Positions 17,352 to 25,759 of a stretch of 64,000 bases of DNA are shown here, in pieces. Numbering within the stretch: position 1 is the stretch's first letter; each line of letters opens with the position of its first letter. Both the position numbers and the translations under genes were made by a program. Below the pieces are notes generated by a model, which searched no databases, was not told the origin of the DNA, and was given only the letters and a program-made list of their open reading frames with translations. The stretch covers positions 13,996 through 77,995 of the forward strand of contig CAVEXN010000009.1 in assembly GCA_963620035.1 (NCBI GenBank), written 5' to 3'. The DNA is from F23-D06 sp963620035 (GTDB lineage: Bacteria; Bacteroidota; Bacteroidia; Bacteroidales; WCHB1-69).

Positions 17352-18146
17352 ATGCAGGAAATAATTGAACAAATATGGAACAATCGCGAACTTCTGAATG
17401 AAAAGGAGCCTCGGGAAGCCGTTTTGGAAGTGGTTTCCTTGCTTGACAAAGGTGAAATCCGGGTAGCAGAACCCAATGGAGGCAAATGGCAAGTGAACGA
17501 ATGGGTGAAAAAAGCCATTCTGCTGTACTTCACCGTCCGCCCGATGGAAGCATTTAAGGTAGGTCCGTTCGAGTATTATGACAAAATTCCGTTGAAGTCG
17601 GGTTTTGAGAACAATAAAGTGCGCATAGTACCCAATGCCGTAGCACGTTATGGTTCTTATCAGGCATCCGGGGTGGTTTGTATGCCTTCATATTTGAACA
17701 TAGGGTCATACGTGGACAGCGGCACTATGGTGGACACATGGGCCACGGTGGGGTCTTGCGCACAGATTGGCAAGAATGTGCATCTGAGCGGCGGCGTGGG
17801 CATCGGCGGCGTGTTAGAGCCACTTCAGGCCTCGCCGGTCATCATCGAAGACCATTGTTTCATAGGCTCCCGTGCCATTGTGGTGGAAGGAGTCCGCGTG
17901 AGACGCGGCGCCGTGCTTGCCGCCAATGTGGTGCTTACAGCCTCAACCAGAATCATTGATGTTACGGGCAAAGAACCTAAAGAGTACAAGTCGGAAGTGC
18001 CCGAAAATGCCGTGGTGATTCCCGGCACCCGCCCCAAACAGTTCCAGGCCGGCACTTTCGAGGTGGCATGCGCACTCATTATCGGAAGACGCAAGGAGAG
18101 CACCGATACCAAAACTTCTCTTAATGAAGCGCTGCGGCTTCTATAG
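17352..18146 (+). CDS. dapD: 2,3,4,5-tetrahydropyridine-2,6-dicarboxylate N-succinyltransferase
   Basis: DapD transfers succinyl from succinyl-CoA to tetrahydrodipicolinate in the succinylase branch of lysine and meso-diaminopimelate synthesis, feeding peptidoglycan. The 264-residue length is usual for the family. After an alpha-helical N-terminus comes a left-handed beta-helix of hexapeptide repeats, with VRIVPNAVARYGSYQASGVV, GSYVDSGTMVDTWATVGSCAQIG and NVHLSGGVGIGGVLEPLQA, then a C-terminal strand with the CoA-binding edge. The ATG at 17352 (MQEIIEQIW) is preferred over an in-frame TTG six bases upstream. It appears monocistronic, between tRNA-Pro and an outer-membrane protein gene. Confidence 0.96.
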   Translation: MQEIIEQIWNNRELLNEKEPREAVLEVVSLLDKGEIRVAEPNGGKWQVNEWVKKAILLYFTVRPMEAFKVGPFEYYDKIPLKSGFENNKVRIVPNAVARYGSYQASGVVCMPSYLNIGSYVDSGTMVDTWATVGSCAQIGKNVHLSGGVGIGGVLEPLQASPVIIEDHCFIGSRAIVVEGVRVRRGAVLAANVVLTASTRIIDVTGKEPKEYKSEVPENAVVIPGTRPKQFQAGTFEVACALIIGRRKESTDTKTSLNEALRLL

Positions 18147-18225
18147 TTTTCGCCATTTTCTGTATTCTTGACAAATAGACAATACACTTCAATTATCTAA
18201 TATTTTCAACCAAAATTATCTTGTT

Positions 18226-18747
18226 ATGAGAAATTTGAAATTAGCAGTTGTCGCCCTCGCATTGGTCTCGGGCATTTCGTCCACCGCACAGGCACAGGCT
18301 CCTTACAAACACAGCATCGGAGCAACGCTTGGCAGCATGGAAGCATTTTCCTGGAAAACCTTCTGCAACAATCATTTCGCCATCCAGATTGATGCCGGCT
18401 CCAAATTTACGGTCGGTGCTTTCCGGCATGCATCTGCTGATATATACACTGCAGAGGCCAATGCCAACTTTATGTACCAAGGTCATTTGTCCAAAAAACT
18501 ATATGGTTTCGTAGGCGGAGGTCCGAGCCTAGGCTACTGCTGGAACCAAAGCTGGGAAGGCTGGTATAATCGCCACTACATCGGCAAATTCGGTGTCAAT
18601 GCTATCTTCGGACTCGAACACAAAATCAACGCCCCTGTCACGTTCCAGTTGGATTTCCGTCCCGGCTATGGTATGCTCTTCAATGAAAACTGGACAGGGA
18701 ACTATTTCGACTGGGGTCTGAACTTCGGCGTCCGTTATACGTTCTAA
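18226..18747 (+). CDS. Small outer-membrane beta-barrel protein, paralogue 1
   Basis: The 173-residue product has a signal peptide (cleavage near AQAQA, residue 24). Amphipathic strands follow, such as HFAIQIDAGSKFTVGAF, KLYGFVGGGPSLGYCW and VTFQLDFRPGYGMLF, and the end is aromatic (GLNFGVRYTF). This is the pattern of a small 8-stranded barrel with a C-terminal Phe for BAM recognition. No specific family is recognised. The next gene (18857-19435) is a clear paralogue, sharing the YK-SIG start of the mature part, KTFC-xHFAIQ, the GxxGGGxSxGYCWN motif and the LDFRPGYGMLF block. A terminator separates the two. Confidence 0.75.
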   Translation: MRNLKLAVVALALVSGISSTAQAQAPYKHSIGATLGSMEAFSWKTFCNNHFAIQIDAGSKFTVGAFRHASADIYTAEANANFMYQGHLSKKLYGFVGGGPSLGYCWNQSWEGWYNRHYIGKFGVNAIFGLEHKINAPVTFQLDFRPGYGMLFNENWTGNYFDWGLNFGVRYTF

Positions 18748-18800
18748 CTTTTTTTTTTCTTGTCTGGCATATTGCCGGCATTAGAATAAATACGATATTT

Positions 18801-18830
18801 GGGCAGTCATTTCAAATGGCTGCCCTTTTT
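18801..18830 (+). terminator. Terminator between the two paralogous barrel genes
   Basis: GGGCAGTCA pairs with TGGCTGCCC (one G-T pair) across a TTTCAAA loop and is followed by five Ts. Confidence 0.8.
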
Positions 18831-18856
18831 ATGTTGTAAATAATAAGAAACTCATT

Positions 18857-19435
18857 ATGAAGAGATTGGGATTGTTTTTGATGACCATTGCAATGACGGC
18901 GTTTTCCTCTTTGCGGGCTCAGAATGTAGAAAGCAACACGCCTGAAAACACTAAAATGCCTTATAAGAACAGCATAGGCGTTTCATTGCAGAGCCTGAAC
19001 GGTAGTGCCTATAAGACATTCTGTACCGACCATTTTGCAATTCAGGTCGACTTGGGCACGAAGTTCACGATTGGGGCCTCGCGCGATTTTGAATATACCA
19101 TTGAATTTGTTTCAACCGTTGAGGCTGCGGTCAATTTTATGGCAGAGGCGAATCTTTTCAAAGGCTTGTATGGTTTCATCGGCGGAGGTGTCAGCTTTGG
19201 ATATTGTTGGAACTTAGGCAATTGGACACCCATAAGTGACAATTACCGCGGTTGGGAATATTATGACTTTGCGAAGTTCGGTGCCAACGCGCTTTTCGGA
19301 CTGGAGTACAAACTCAACATCCCGCTCACCATACAACTTGACTTCCGCCCGGGCTACGGCATGCTCTTTGACGACGATCATCTTGTCTCTTATTTTGATT
19401 GGGCTGTCAATGCCGGTGTCCGCTATACATTCTGA
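18857..19435 (+). CDS. Small outer-membrane beta-barrel protein, paralogue 2
   Basis: This 192-residue product is a tandem duplicate of the preceding gene: signal peptide (to about LRAQ), MPYKNSIGVSLQSLNGSAYKTFC, DHFAIQVDLGTKFTIGAS, YGFIGGGVSFGYCWN, TIQLDFRPGYGMLF and a terminal Tyr-Thr-Phe. It has a longer loop in the middle (around residues 120-140) than paralogue 1. Function unknown; probably a monomeric barrel in the outer membrane. The methylase gene follows 20 bases after the stop and may be co-transcribed. Confidence 0.75.
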   Translation: MKRLGLFLMTIAMTAFSSLRAQNVESNTPENTKMPYKNSIGVSLQSLNGSAYKTFCTDHFAIQVDLGTKFTIGASRDFEYTIEFVSTVEAAVNFMAEANLFKGLYGFIGGGVSFGYCWNLGNWTPISDNYRGWEYYDFAKFGANALFGLEYKLNIPLTIQLDFRPGYGMLFDDDHLVSYFDWAVNAGVRYTF

Positions 19436-19455
19436 TAATAACAGCAAAACCGGCT

Positions 19456-20175
19456 ATGACCTCTGGCAAATTGTATCTGATTCCGACGCCACTCGGCGAA
19501 GGCGACTTTCAACACTTCTTTCCCGCCCTCAATGCGGAACTCATCAACAGAATTGAAGTTTACATCGTGGAAGAGGTGCGCACGGCCCGTCGATTTCTTC
19601 GCTATGCCGGCATAAAACGCCCCATCGACGAGCTGAAGTTCTTCGTGCTGAACGAACACACGCAAGGCAGTGACTTGAATGAGTATCTGCAGCCTTGCAT
19701 CGAGGGTAAAGACCTCGGGCTGATGTCGGAGGCCGGTGTGCCTTGTGTGGCAGACCCGGGAAACAAAGTCGTTGCCAAGGCGCATCAACTCAACATTGAT
19801 GTAGTGCCGCTCATTGGTCCCAGTTCCATAATCCTCTCGCTGATGGGCAGCGGACTCAACGGCCAGAACTTCACGTTTGACGGTTACCTGCCCATTGACC
19901 AGCACGACCGTGAACAGCAGATAAAATCCATAGAAACTGACGCACTCCGCAGAAACCGGACTCATATTTTCATAGAGACCCCCTACCGGAACCAGCGGAT
20001 GATAGCTTCAATCTGCAGCATCTGCCAGCCCGCCACAAGAGTTTGCATAGCGGCCGGACTTACCGCCCCCGGCCAGTTCCTGAAAACGATGTCAGTGGCC
20101 AAGTGGCGCAAGTTTTTTGAAAATCCGGAACATCAGTTCGGCAAAGTTCCGGCTATTTTCTTGATAGGAAGATAA
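19456..20175 (+). CDS. RsmI-like SAM-dependent methyltransferase (tetrapyrrole-methylase fold)
   Basis: The 239-residue protein has the tetrapyrrole methylase/RsmI fold: KLYLIPTPLGEGD at the N-terminus, EEVRTARRFLRYAG, the SAM loop LMSEAGVPCVADPGNKVVAKAH, the GPSSIILSLMGSGLNGQNFTFDGYLP motif and FIETPYRNQRM. RsmI 2'-O-methylates C1402 of 16S rRNA, but this shorter form lacks the C-terminal extension of about 40 residues found in typical RsmI. It belongs to the RsmI-like group often seen beside or instead of RsmI in Bacteroidota, so the exact target is uncertain. The ATG at 19456 (MTSGKLYLIP) is chosen; the longer frame would overlap the previous gene. Confidence 0.82.
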   Translation: MTSGKLYLIPTPLGEGDFQHFFPALNAELINRIEVYIVEEVRTARRFLRYAGIKRPIDELKFFVLNEHTQGSDLNEYLQPCIEGKDLGLMSEAGVPCVADPGNKVVAKAHQLNIDVVPLIGPSSIILSLMGSGLNGQNFTFDGYLPIDQHDREQQIKSIETDALRRNRTHIFIETPYRNQRMIASICSICQPATRVCIAAGLTAPGQFLKTMSVAKWRKFFENPEHQFGKVPAIFLIGR

Positions 20176-20187
20176 AAATATCAGCAC

Positions 20188-20217
20188 TGCCGCAAGAACA
20201 AGCAACTGATTGCGGCA
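20188..20217 (+). terminator. Hairpin after methylase gene, possible terminator
   Basis: TGCCGCAA (20188-20195) pairs perfectly with TTGCGGCA (20210-20217). There is no immediate T-run, although T-rich sequence follows about 25 bases later. Confidence 0.35.
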
Positions 20218-20315
20218 AAGGCTGGACAGAAAAGGAAAAATTTTGACTTTTGACCTTTTTTCGTCCAACGCATAAGTCCTCGGGCAGACGTAAGACTTTA
20301 AGATGAGTCGATTAT

Positions 20316-20368
20316 GCGTAACGCCTCGTAAGTCTTATGTCTAAAATCACTTTCGTATGGTAGCCGTG
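20316..20368 (+). repeat. Intergenic repeat, copy A
   Basis: This stretch starts with GCGTAACGCCTC and ends with a 30-base core (20339-20368). The core recurs inverted at 27572-27601 with 26 of 30 bases identical, and the 12-base start recurs exactly at 27627-27638. The two copies differ by a 14-base length difference between the conserved ends. Copy A also contains one arm of a 12-bp inverted repeat (20286-20297 with 20331-20342). No coding potential is seen. Confidence 0.6.
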
Positions 20369-20410
20369 TAAAAAACTATCGCAGTTTCTACACCCGCATA
20401 GTTTTTTTTG

Positions 20411-20418
20411 TATTTTTG
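20411..20418 (+). promoter_or_regulatory. -7 box for tRNA-Leu
   Basis: TATTTTTG lies about 43 bases before the tRNA. Confidence 0.5.
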
Positions 20419-20461
20419 CAGCCTCAAAAAAGCAAGACCTTTAACGGTCGTTCTTTGAGAA

Positions 20462-20548
20462 GCCGAAGTGGTGGAATGGTAGACACGAGGGACTTAAAAT
20501 CCCTTGCTCATTGCGAGCGTGTGGGTTCAAGTCCCACCTTCGGTACCA
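20462..20548 (+). tRNA. tRNA-Leu (anticodon TAA)
   Basis: This is a class II tRNA: acceptor GCCGAAG/CTTCGGT, anticodon loop ACTTAAAAT giving TAA, a long variable arm (GCTCATTGCGAGC), T-arm GGGTTCAAGTCCC and encoded CCA. Confidence 0.96.
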
Positions 20549-20572
20549 ATAAATGGCAATTTCTAAAAATGA

Positions 20573-20614
20573 AAAAGCGGCATTGACTTCAATCTGAAGA
20601 AATGCCACTTTTTT
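20573..20614. terminator. Bidirectional terminator between tRNA-Leu and the TonB receptor gene
   Basis: AAGCGGCATT pairs, with one mismatch, with AATGCCACTT, and the loop holds an inner CTTCA/TGAAG stem. T-runs occur on both strands, so it can end tRNA-Leu on plus and the receptor gene on minus. Confidence 0.7.
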
Positions 20615-20687
20615 GTTTTAGAATCCCCAAAAACAACGGCGGCAGGTGTCTTCTTTGCGAAGTCTTTGCCCTCGTGCTTTTGTATTC

Positions 20688-23300
20688 CTACATATCAGAA
20701 GCCCCGGAGTATTCCTCTTCGGAGTAGGCCTTCTGTTGTCTGTTCTTGTAGTTGTTGATTTTGTAAGTTAAGTTGAGTGAAATGTTAAAGCCCTCGTGTT
20801 CTCTGAGACTGTAGGAATAGTATCCTGTACTGCCCGCATTGGGCTCGTAATAATCATCGTAAACGGCGCAGTTCTGCCAAGACTGTATCTGCATCTGGCG
20901 CACTTTAGGGATGAAATAGAGAATATTTCGGATGTTGAGACTGACGACAAGCGAGTTGTCGAGGAAGCCTTTCTTCGCACCCATATTCAGCCAGTAAGTG
21001 GCGGAGCGTCTTCCTTGGCCAACGCCGCCCGTGCCCCATCCCATACTGCCTGACGTCAGCGAGGATGACCTGTAACGGAAGTCAAGTTGCAGGTCGAAAT
21101 TCTTGCCTACGGTGAAAGTCTGGTTCACGCCCATATTCCATGCCCAGTCGCGCGAGAGGTTCTCGTCAAGCAAGTTGTCGCTGTCGATGATGTTGCGGTA
21201 GAAACTTCCCGTGACGTTTACGCGCCAAACTTTTTTGACCCTTTGGCTGAAAAAGAATTCCACTCCCATATTCTGACTTTTGTTGTAGTTCATGTAAGTG
21301 GTCATAGTATAAGGATTCCTGAGCGTGTCCCATTTCATTTCGGTATTCCGCGTAATGAGGTTCGTCCTCCTGCGGTAAAAACCCGTCAGTGTGATGGCGG
21401 TTTTGTCTTTGACGTACATATAACCTAATTCAAAGGAGTTGGCAAATTCAGGTTCCAGTTCCGGGTTTCCGCACGAGAGGTTCTCCTTGTCAGAATAGTT
21501 GACGAACGGGTTGAGTTGATGGATGCGAGGACGTTGCACACGGCGCGAGAAACTGAATTGAAGCGAATGTTCCGGTGTGAACTCGTATTTGAGGTGTATG
21601 GTAGGATAGAAGAAGTTCTTGGCAAAGTGGTTGTAGTTCCAATAGGAGTAAACCGTATCTTGCGACTTGAGGTCGGACACGGTGTATGACACTTCGCCCC
21701 GCAGTCCTAATTGCATCTGCAACTTGCTCCAGAACGTGTTGGAGTAGATGAAATAGAGGGCATTGATATATTCGGAATAGTTGAAATCGTTGCGCTGTGA
21801 GAGGTCTTCAACGGTGTCCTCTTCGGAAATGCCGGAATAGAGGTGATAGTCTTGTCCTACGCCGCGGTAAGAGAACTTGTAGCCGCTCTCGACACGTCCG
21901 CCGTTGCCGACGCCCGTCACAAAGTCAAGTTGGGCTGACGCATCACGGTTCCGTTCAATTGTCGTGCTTGTCTGGTAATAGTCGGCTCTCTCATCGTTCT
22001 TATGTTGCTGGAAAAGGACATCTGTGGCGTTTCCGTTCCGGCTGGTGAAGAAAAGGTCCGCAGTGAGTTCACGTCCTGGGGTGGCAAAGGTCTTCTTGTA
22101 GTTGAGCGAGGCGTCAACAGCATTGAATTTGCGGAGGTTGTCGCCATCTTGGTCGTATTCGTTCAGGATGCTGTAGGTGGTGTCAGTTGTGGTGACAATC
22201 CTTCTTTTTGTAAGCGACCAAAGGTCGTTGTCGCGCTGCATCTTGCCGAAGTGGCCTCTGACGTTGAATGAAAGCGTATTGTATTTGTTGATGTAATAGT
22301 CGAGGGAGAGGGAGCCGTTCTGGAATCTGTCGCTGTGCGTGCCGTTGTTGTTCTGTTCCATAATGTCGGTGTAAAGGGAGTCCCACGATTCGCGCATCAG
22401 TCTCCCGCCGTTGCGGTGTGAGTGGTTGCGGTATCCGTAACTGGCAAACAGGTTAATCTTGTCGTAACGGTAGTTGAAACTGACGCTTCCGTTGTAGCCG
22501 TTGAGGAAGATGTTGTGCTTGCCGTTCTGGAAGATGCAAGCAGAGGAGCCGCCTACGTTGACCATGCCGTTGAAGCCTGACTCTTTTTTCTTCTTCAGCA
22601 CCACATTCAGGATGCCGGCCATGCCGTCCGGTTCAAGCCGGGCCGACGGGTTGGTGATGACCTCGATGCTTTCAATCATGTCGGCGGGAATCTGGTCCAT
22701 CGTCAGGTTGGTGGCCCGGCCATCTACAAGGATGGTCACGTTTTCGCTCCCCCTGAGGCTGACATTTCCTTCCAAGTCAACCGAAACGGAGGGGATCTCC
22801 TCAAGGACTTCCGCTGCGGTTTGCCCTGTCGCATTGATGCTTGACTCGACATTGAAGACGGTCTTGTCAAGGTTGGTCTGAAGCATGTCTTTTTGGGCTT
22901 GTATCACTACGGCTTCCAGTTCTGTATTTTTGTCCGTCATCTTGTATTTCGGAATCCGGAATACCGCATTGCCCTTTGAGATCGAGAATTTGCCGGAGGT
23001 TGATTTCTGGTATCCTATATATTGGATTTCGACAAAATATTCTCCAAACGGGATGTTTTCCAATGTGAATTTGCCGTCGCTGTCGGTGATGCCGTATTGT
23101 ACGGTGGTGGAGTCTGTTGTTTTCTTTACGTTCACGGAGGCGTATTCCAAGGGTACTCCGTTGACATCTACAATTGAACCCGTGACAGTACCTGACGAAT
23201 AATTTGTTTTGGCGGCCTGCTGCATCTCGGGCTGAGCCGTGGCCATAATGCACAGCAGCAGCAGGGTTGCGGAGACGACGTGTCGTTTTATGATTTCCAT
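20688..23300 (-). CDS. TonB-dependent receptor / outer-membrane protein beta-barrel family
   Basis: The 870-residue product has a signal peptide (to about ATAQ), then a carboxypeptidase-regulatory-like domain (about 38-118, SIVDVNGVPLEYASVNVKK). A plug domain follows (about 135-235, with TAAEVLEEIPSVSVD and NVSLRGSENVTILVDGR), then a large beta-barrel of the OMP_b-brl_3 type. There is no SusD partner nearby, so it is not a classical polysaccharide-utilisation receptor. The family takes up siderophores, peptides or other large ligands with TonB energy; the ligand here is unknown. The product ends in a charged tail rather than a terminal Phe. Likely monocistronic: a terminator lies on each side. 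Confidence 0.88.
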   Translation of the reverse strand: MEIIKRHVVSATLLLLCIMATAQPEMQQAAKTNYSSGTVTGSIVDVNGVPLEYASVNVKKTTDSTTVQYGITDSDGKFTLENIPFGEYFVEIQYIGYQKSTSGKFSISKGNAVFRIPKYKMTDKNTELEAVVIQAQKDMLQTNLDKTVFNVESSINATGQTAAEVLEEIPSVSVDLEGNVSLRGSENVTILVDGRATNLTMDQIPADMIESIEVITNPSARLEPDGMAGILNVVLKKKKESGFNGMVNVGGSSACIFQNGKHNIFLNGYNGSVSFNYRYDKINLFASYGYRNHSHRNGGRLMRESWDSLYTDIMEQNNNGTHSDRFQNGSLSLDYYINKYNTLSFNVRGHFGKMQRDNDLWSLTKRRIVTTTDTTYSILNEYDQDGDNLRKFNAVDASLNYKKTFATPGRELTADLFFTSRNGNATDVLFQQHKNDERADYYQTSTTIERNRDASAQLDFVTGVGNGGRVESGYKFSYRGVGQDYHLYSGISEEDTVEDLSQRNDFNYSEYINALYFIYSNTFWSKLQMQLGLRGEVSYTVSDLKSQDTVYSYWNYNHFAKNFFYPTIHLKYEFTPEHSLQFSFSRRVQRPRIHQLNPFVNYSDKENLSCGNPELEPEFANSFELGYMYVKDKTAITLTGFYRRRTNLITRNTEMKWDTLRNPYTMTTYMNYNKSQNMGVEFFFSQRVKKVWRVNVTGSFYRNIIDSDNLLDENLSRDWAWNMGVNQTFTVGKNFDLQLDFRYRSSSLTSGSMGWGTGGVGQGRRSATYWLNMGAKKGFLDNSLVVSLNIRNILYFIPKVRQMQIQSWQNCAVYDDYYEPNAGSTGYYSYSLREHEGFNISLNLTYKINNYKNRQQKAYSEEEYSGASDM

Positions 23301-23336
23301 AATAGTTTTTTGTGCGATTATTGAGTGAAATGCAAT

Positions 23337-23397
23337 AAAAAAAGTTCAGTAAGGATAAATCCGAAGAGGATAAGTTTAATCCCTACTGAACTTTTTT
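23337..23397. terminator. Long hairpin terminator after ppiD-like gene
   Basis: The arm AAAAGTTCAGTAAGGA is mirrored by TCCCTACTGAACTTTT with A/T-runs at both ends, so it works in either direction. It lies between the stop of the PpiD-like gene and the receptor start. Confidence 0.75.
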
Positions 23398-23416
23398 GTA
23401 GTTCTTTTATGATATG

Positions 23417-25585
23417 CTATTTCTGGTAGAAACGGCAGCGGTTGTCTATAACCTTAGACTGGTTGATGAGATGGTTTACGATGGTCATCTCGCTGCGTTC
23501 GCGGCCGATCACCTCGTTGCGGAGCATGTTCTTTTCGAACATCAGCTGCTGGCTGGCGGGGTTCGTGTTTTTGGATTTCACATCTACCACATAGACCATA
23601 TTCTTGCCTGCCACGGCTGCGGTCTTGTTCTCTTCAAGGCTGAAAATCTTGCCGATGGCACTGCCGTCCACGCCGCGGTTGCGGTAGAGGTCGCCGGTGA
23701 AGTTCAATATCACGCTGTCCATTACGTGGGAATTGTACTGCTGTGCCAGCGCTTGGAAGTCAGCATCGGATGCCAAAGACTTTGCGACTTCTTCGGCCAC
23801 CATTTCCGTTTTCTTCTCCATTTCGAGTTGTGCCTTGATGTCGTCTTTGACGTTTTTCAGTTTTTGCACGCCTTCATCGTGTACGTTTCTCACGGCCGCC
23901 ACAGCGAAAAACATTCTTTCCACATTGATGACATCGGAAATGTCGTCTTTCTTCACGTCGTCTGAAAAAGCCCAGCTGACGATGTCCCGGCAGTTGGGGA
24001 GTTGGTCGATGACGGAAGCCATTGAGAGAACATTGGTGCCTTTGACTGTCTGGATACCTTTGGAGGCTGCGGTCGAGATAAGTTCGTCTGCGTTGGTCAC
24101 TGAAGCGGCGAATGTGTTGGCTTGCGATTTCAGGGAGGCGACAGTTGCATCAGAAGCGGAAATGCTGTAGTCATACAGAACGAACTGTCTTTTGGAAATC
24201 GGCCTGGTGCGTGACATCATCTGAAAGACGATGTAGCCGTTGGGGGCAGCATACACATATACATTGCCGTCGGCGGTGCCGGTGAGGTTGTTGTACAGGA
24301 CCGGCAGCGTTCCTCTCTCGGGAAGCCAGATGGTGGTGTCCGTCTGCTCGCGGCCGTCGAGGTAATTAGGCTGCAGGGCGAATATGGTGGACTCTTTGCT
24401 TTCAATGACGTTTTTCAGGCTGTCAGCCAAACTCTTGGCCTCGCTCTTGGAGTATTTGGCAGAAGTGTTTTGGGAGGTCTTGAAAGGAAGTTCAATGAGG
24501 GCCACCTGCACGGAGTCTGGTCGGGCGGCCTCTCCAAACACCTTCCCGAAATACCATTTCTGGTTTTCGTAGTTGTAAGGCTCGATGAAAGAGCCGACAG
24601 CGCATTTGAAGATGAGGCTGTCGAGTGCTGGGATGTTGATGTCCTCGGACTTGTAGTAGGTGCTGTCCACTACGCCGTTGCCTCTTTCTGCGCTGTAGTC
24701 TGCCAACGATGTCACGGTCGTGAATGTCCGGAAGTCTGCGCGCACGCTGTCTTCAATGGCTTTCAAGTCTGCGGCCGTGGGGTTGATCGGGAAAATCGCA
24801 ACGTCAATGTCGCGGTTCTTCTCATGAACCGTAAAGAGGTCCTTTTTATGTTTGTTGTAAAAGTCTTTTACTTCCTTGTCGCTGACCGTTGCCGCTATGC
24901 TGTTGAAAGTGGCAGCCTGAGGGTTTATGCTCATCAAAGAAACCATGGCGTCGGTGTTGTCTTTGGCAAGTTGCTGTGCGAGCGGGTCAGAGAAATACAC
25001 CGTGTTTTGGGCCAGGGCAAAGTAGCGGGTCGATTTCTCGCCGGAAATGGCGAAGCGTACGATGGCTTTGTATGCGTTGTAAAGCTCCTTGGTCTGGTCG
25101 TTGTTGGCGTACTCGTCGATGTTGGAGATGATGGCCATCGCATTTTCCGGACCGTAGAGTTGGGCAAGAGCGTTTGCGAACTGGGCCATATACTGGTTGG
25201 GACGTTGCGTGTTGAGGCTGGCAATCATCTCTGCCTTGAAATCCTCTTCCATCTGTGAGGTGAATGAAAGACCGAGTGACTTGAGTTGGTTGTCCAAAAT
25301 GGCGTCCTGCAGCATCTGCCGCCAGGTCATCTCGTGAATCTGGTATGTTTCGTTCTCGTCGAATGAAGATTTGTTTTGCATAAGGCGCATCAGCGAGGTG
25401 TTTTCTTCAAATTGTTCGCTGTATGCCTTGTCCATATTTTTGCCATCGACTTTGGCCATTACATTTTTGTTGGAGAATGTACGGGTCACCTGCGATAGGT
25501 CGCCCAGAATAAACGCAAGCATTGCAATTCCGATGATGACCATCAGTGCCACGCCATGTTTACGAATCGAGCCAATTGCTGCCAT
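23417..25585 (-). CDS. ppiD: PpiD/SurA-type membrane-anchored periplasmic chaperone
   Basis: The 722-residue product has an N-terminal inner-membrane anchor (MAAIGSIRKHGVALMVIIGIAMLAFILGD), a SurA_N-type helical domain (to about 250) and a parvulin-like central part (about 350-460). A helical C-terminal region contains another parvulin-like half (SKRQFVLYDYSISAS). The parvulin signature (GGDLG-type loop) is not evident, so isomerase activity may be lost, as in E. coli PpiD. It probably assists folding of newly exported envelope proteins near the Sec translocon. The ATG at 25585 is chosen over an in-frame TTG at 25591. It has its own promoter box and downstream terminator. Confidence 0.88.
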   Translation of the reverse strand: MAAIGSIRKHGVALMVIIGIAMLAFILGDLSQVTRTFSNKNVMAKVDGKNMDKAYSEQFEENTSLMRLMQNKSSFDENETYQIHEMTWRQMLQDAILDNQLKSLGLSFTSQMEEDFKAEMIASLNTQRPNQYMAQFANALAQLYGPENAMAIISNIDEYANNDQTKELYNAYKAIVRFAISGEKSTRYFALAQNTVYFSDPLAQQLAKDNTDAMVSLMSINPQAATFNSIAATVSDKEVKDFYNKHKKDLFTVHEKNRDIDVAIFPINPTAADLKAIEDSVRADFRTFTTVTSLADYSAERGNGVVDSTYYKSEDINIPALDSLIFKCAVGSFIEPYNYENQKWYFGKVFGEAARPDSVQVALIELPFKTSQNTSAKYSKSEAKSLADSLKNVIESKESTIFALQPNYLDGREQTDTTIWLPERGTLPVLYNNLTGTADGNVYVYAAPNGYIVFQMMSRTRPISKRQFVLYDYSISASDATVASLKSQANTFAASVTNADELISTAASKGIQTVKGTNVLSMASVIDQLPNCRDIVSWAFSDDVKKDDISDVINVERMFFAVAAVRNVHDEGVQKLKNVKDDIKAQLEMEKKTEMVAEEVAKSLASDADFQALAQQYNSHVMDSVILNFTGDLYRNRGVDGSAIGKIFSLEENKTAAVAGKNMVYVVDVKSKNTNPASQQLMFEKNMLRNEVIGRERSEMTIVNHLINQSKVIDNRCRFYQK

Positions 25586-25635
25586 ATTCAATTACTGTTT
25601 TTTATAGTTGTACAATGTTTTTTCAAAAAAGCGTG

Positions 25636-25643
25636 CAAAAATA
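25636..25643 (-). promoter_or_regulatory. -7 box for ppiD-like gene
   Basis: The minus strand reads TATTTTTG, about 50 bases before the ATG at 25585. Confidence 0.45.
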
Positions 25644-25759
25644 GCATTTTTTCTTTTGGCCTGTGTTTTGCCGCTTCATTATTTTTCGTCTTTGCCGTAT
25701 GTGCGCCCCGAAAACGTGCAGTTCCATGCTAGGAAAAGTTGCTTATGTCATATAGACGG

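Noticed and set aside
20286..20342. Structured non-coding RNA from the 12-bp inverted repeat before tRNA-Leu
   Set aside because: The loop is over 30 bases and no promoter for it is visible; it is kept only as part of the repeat observation.
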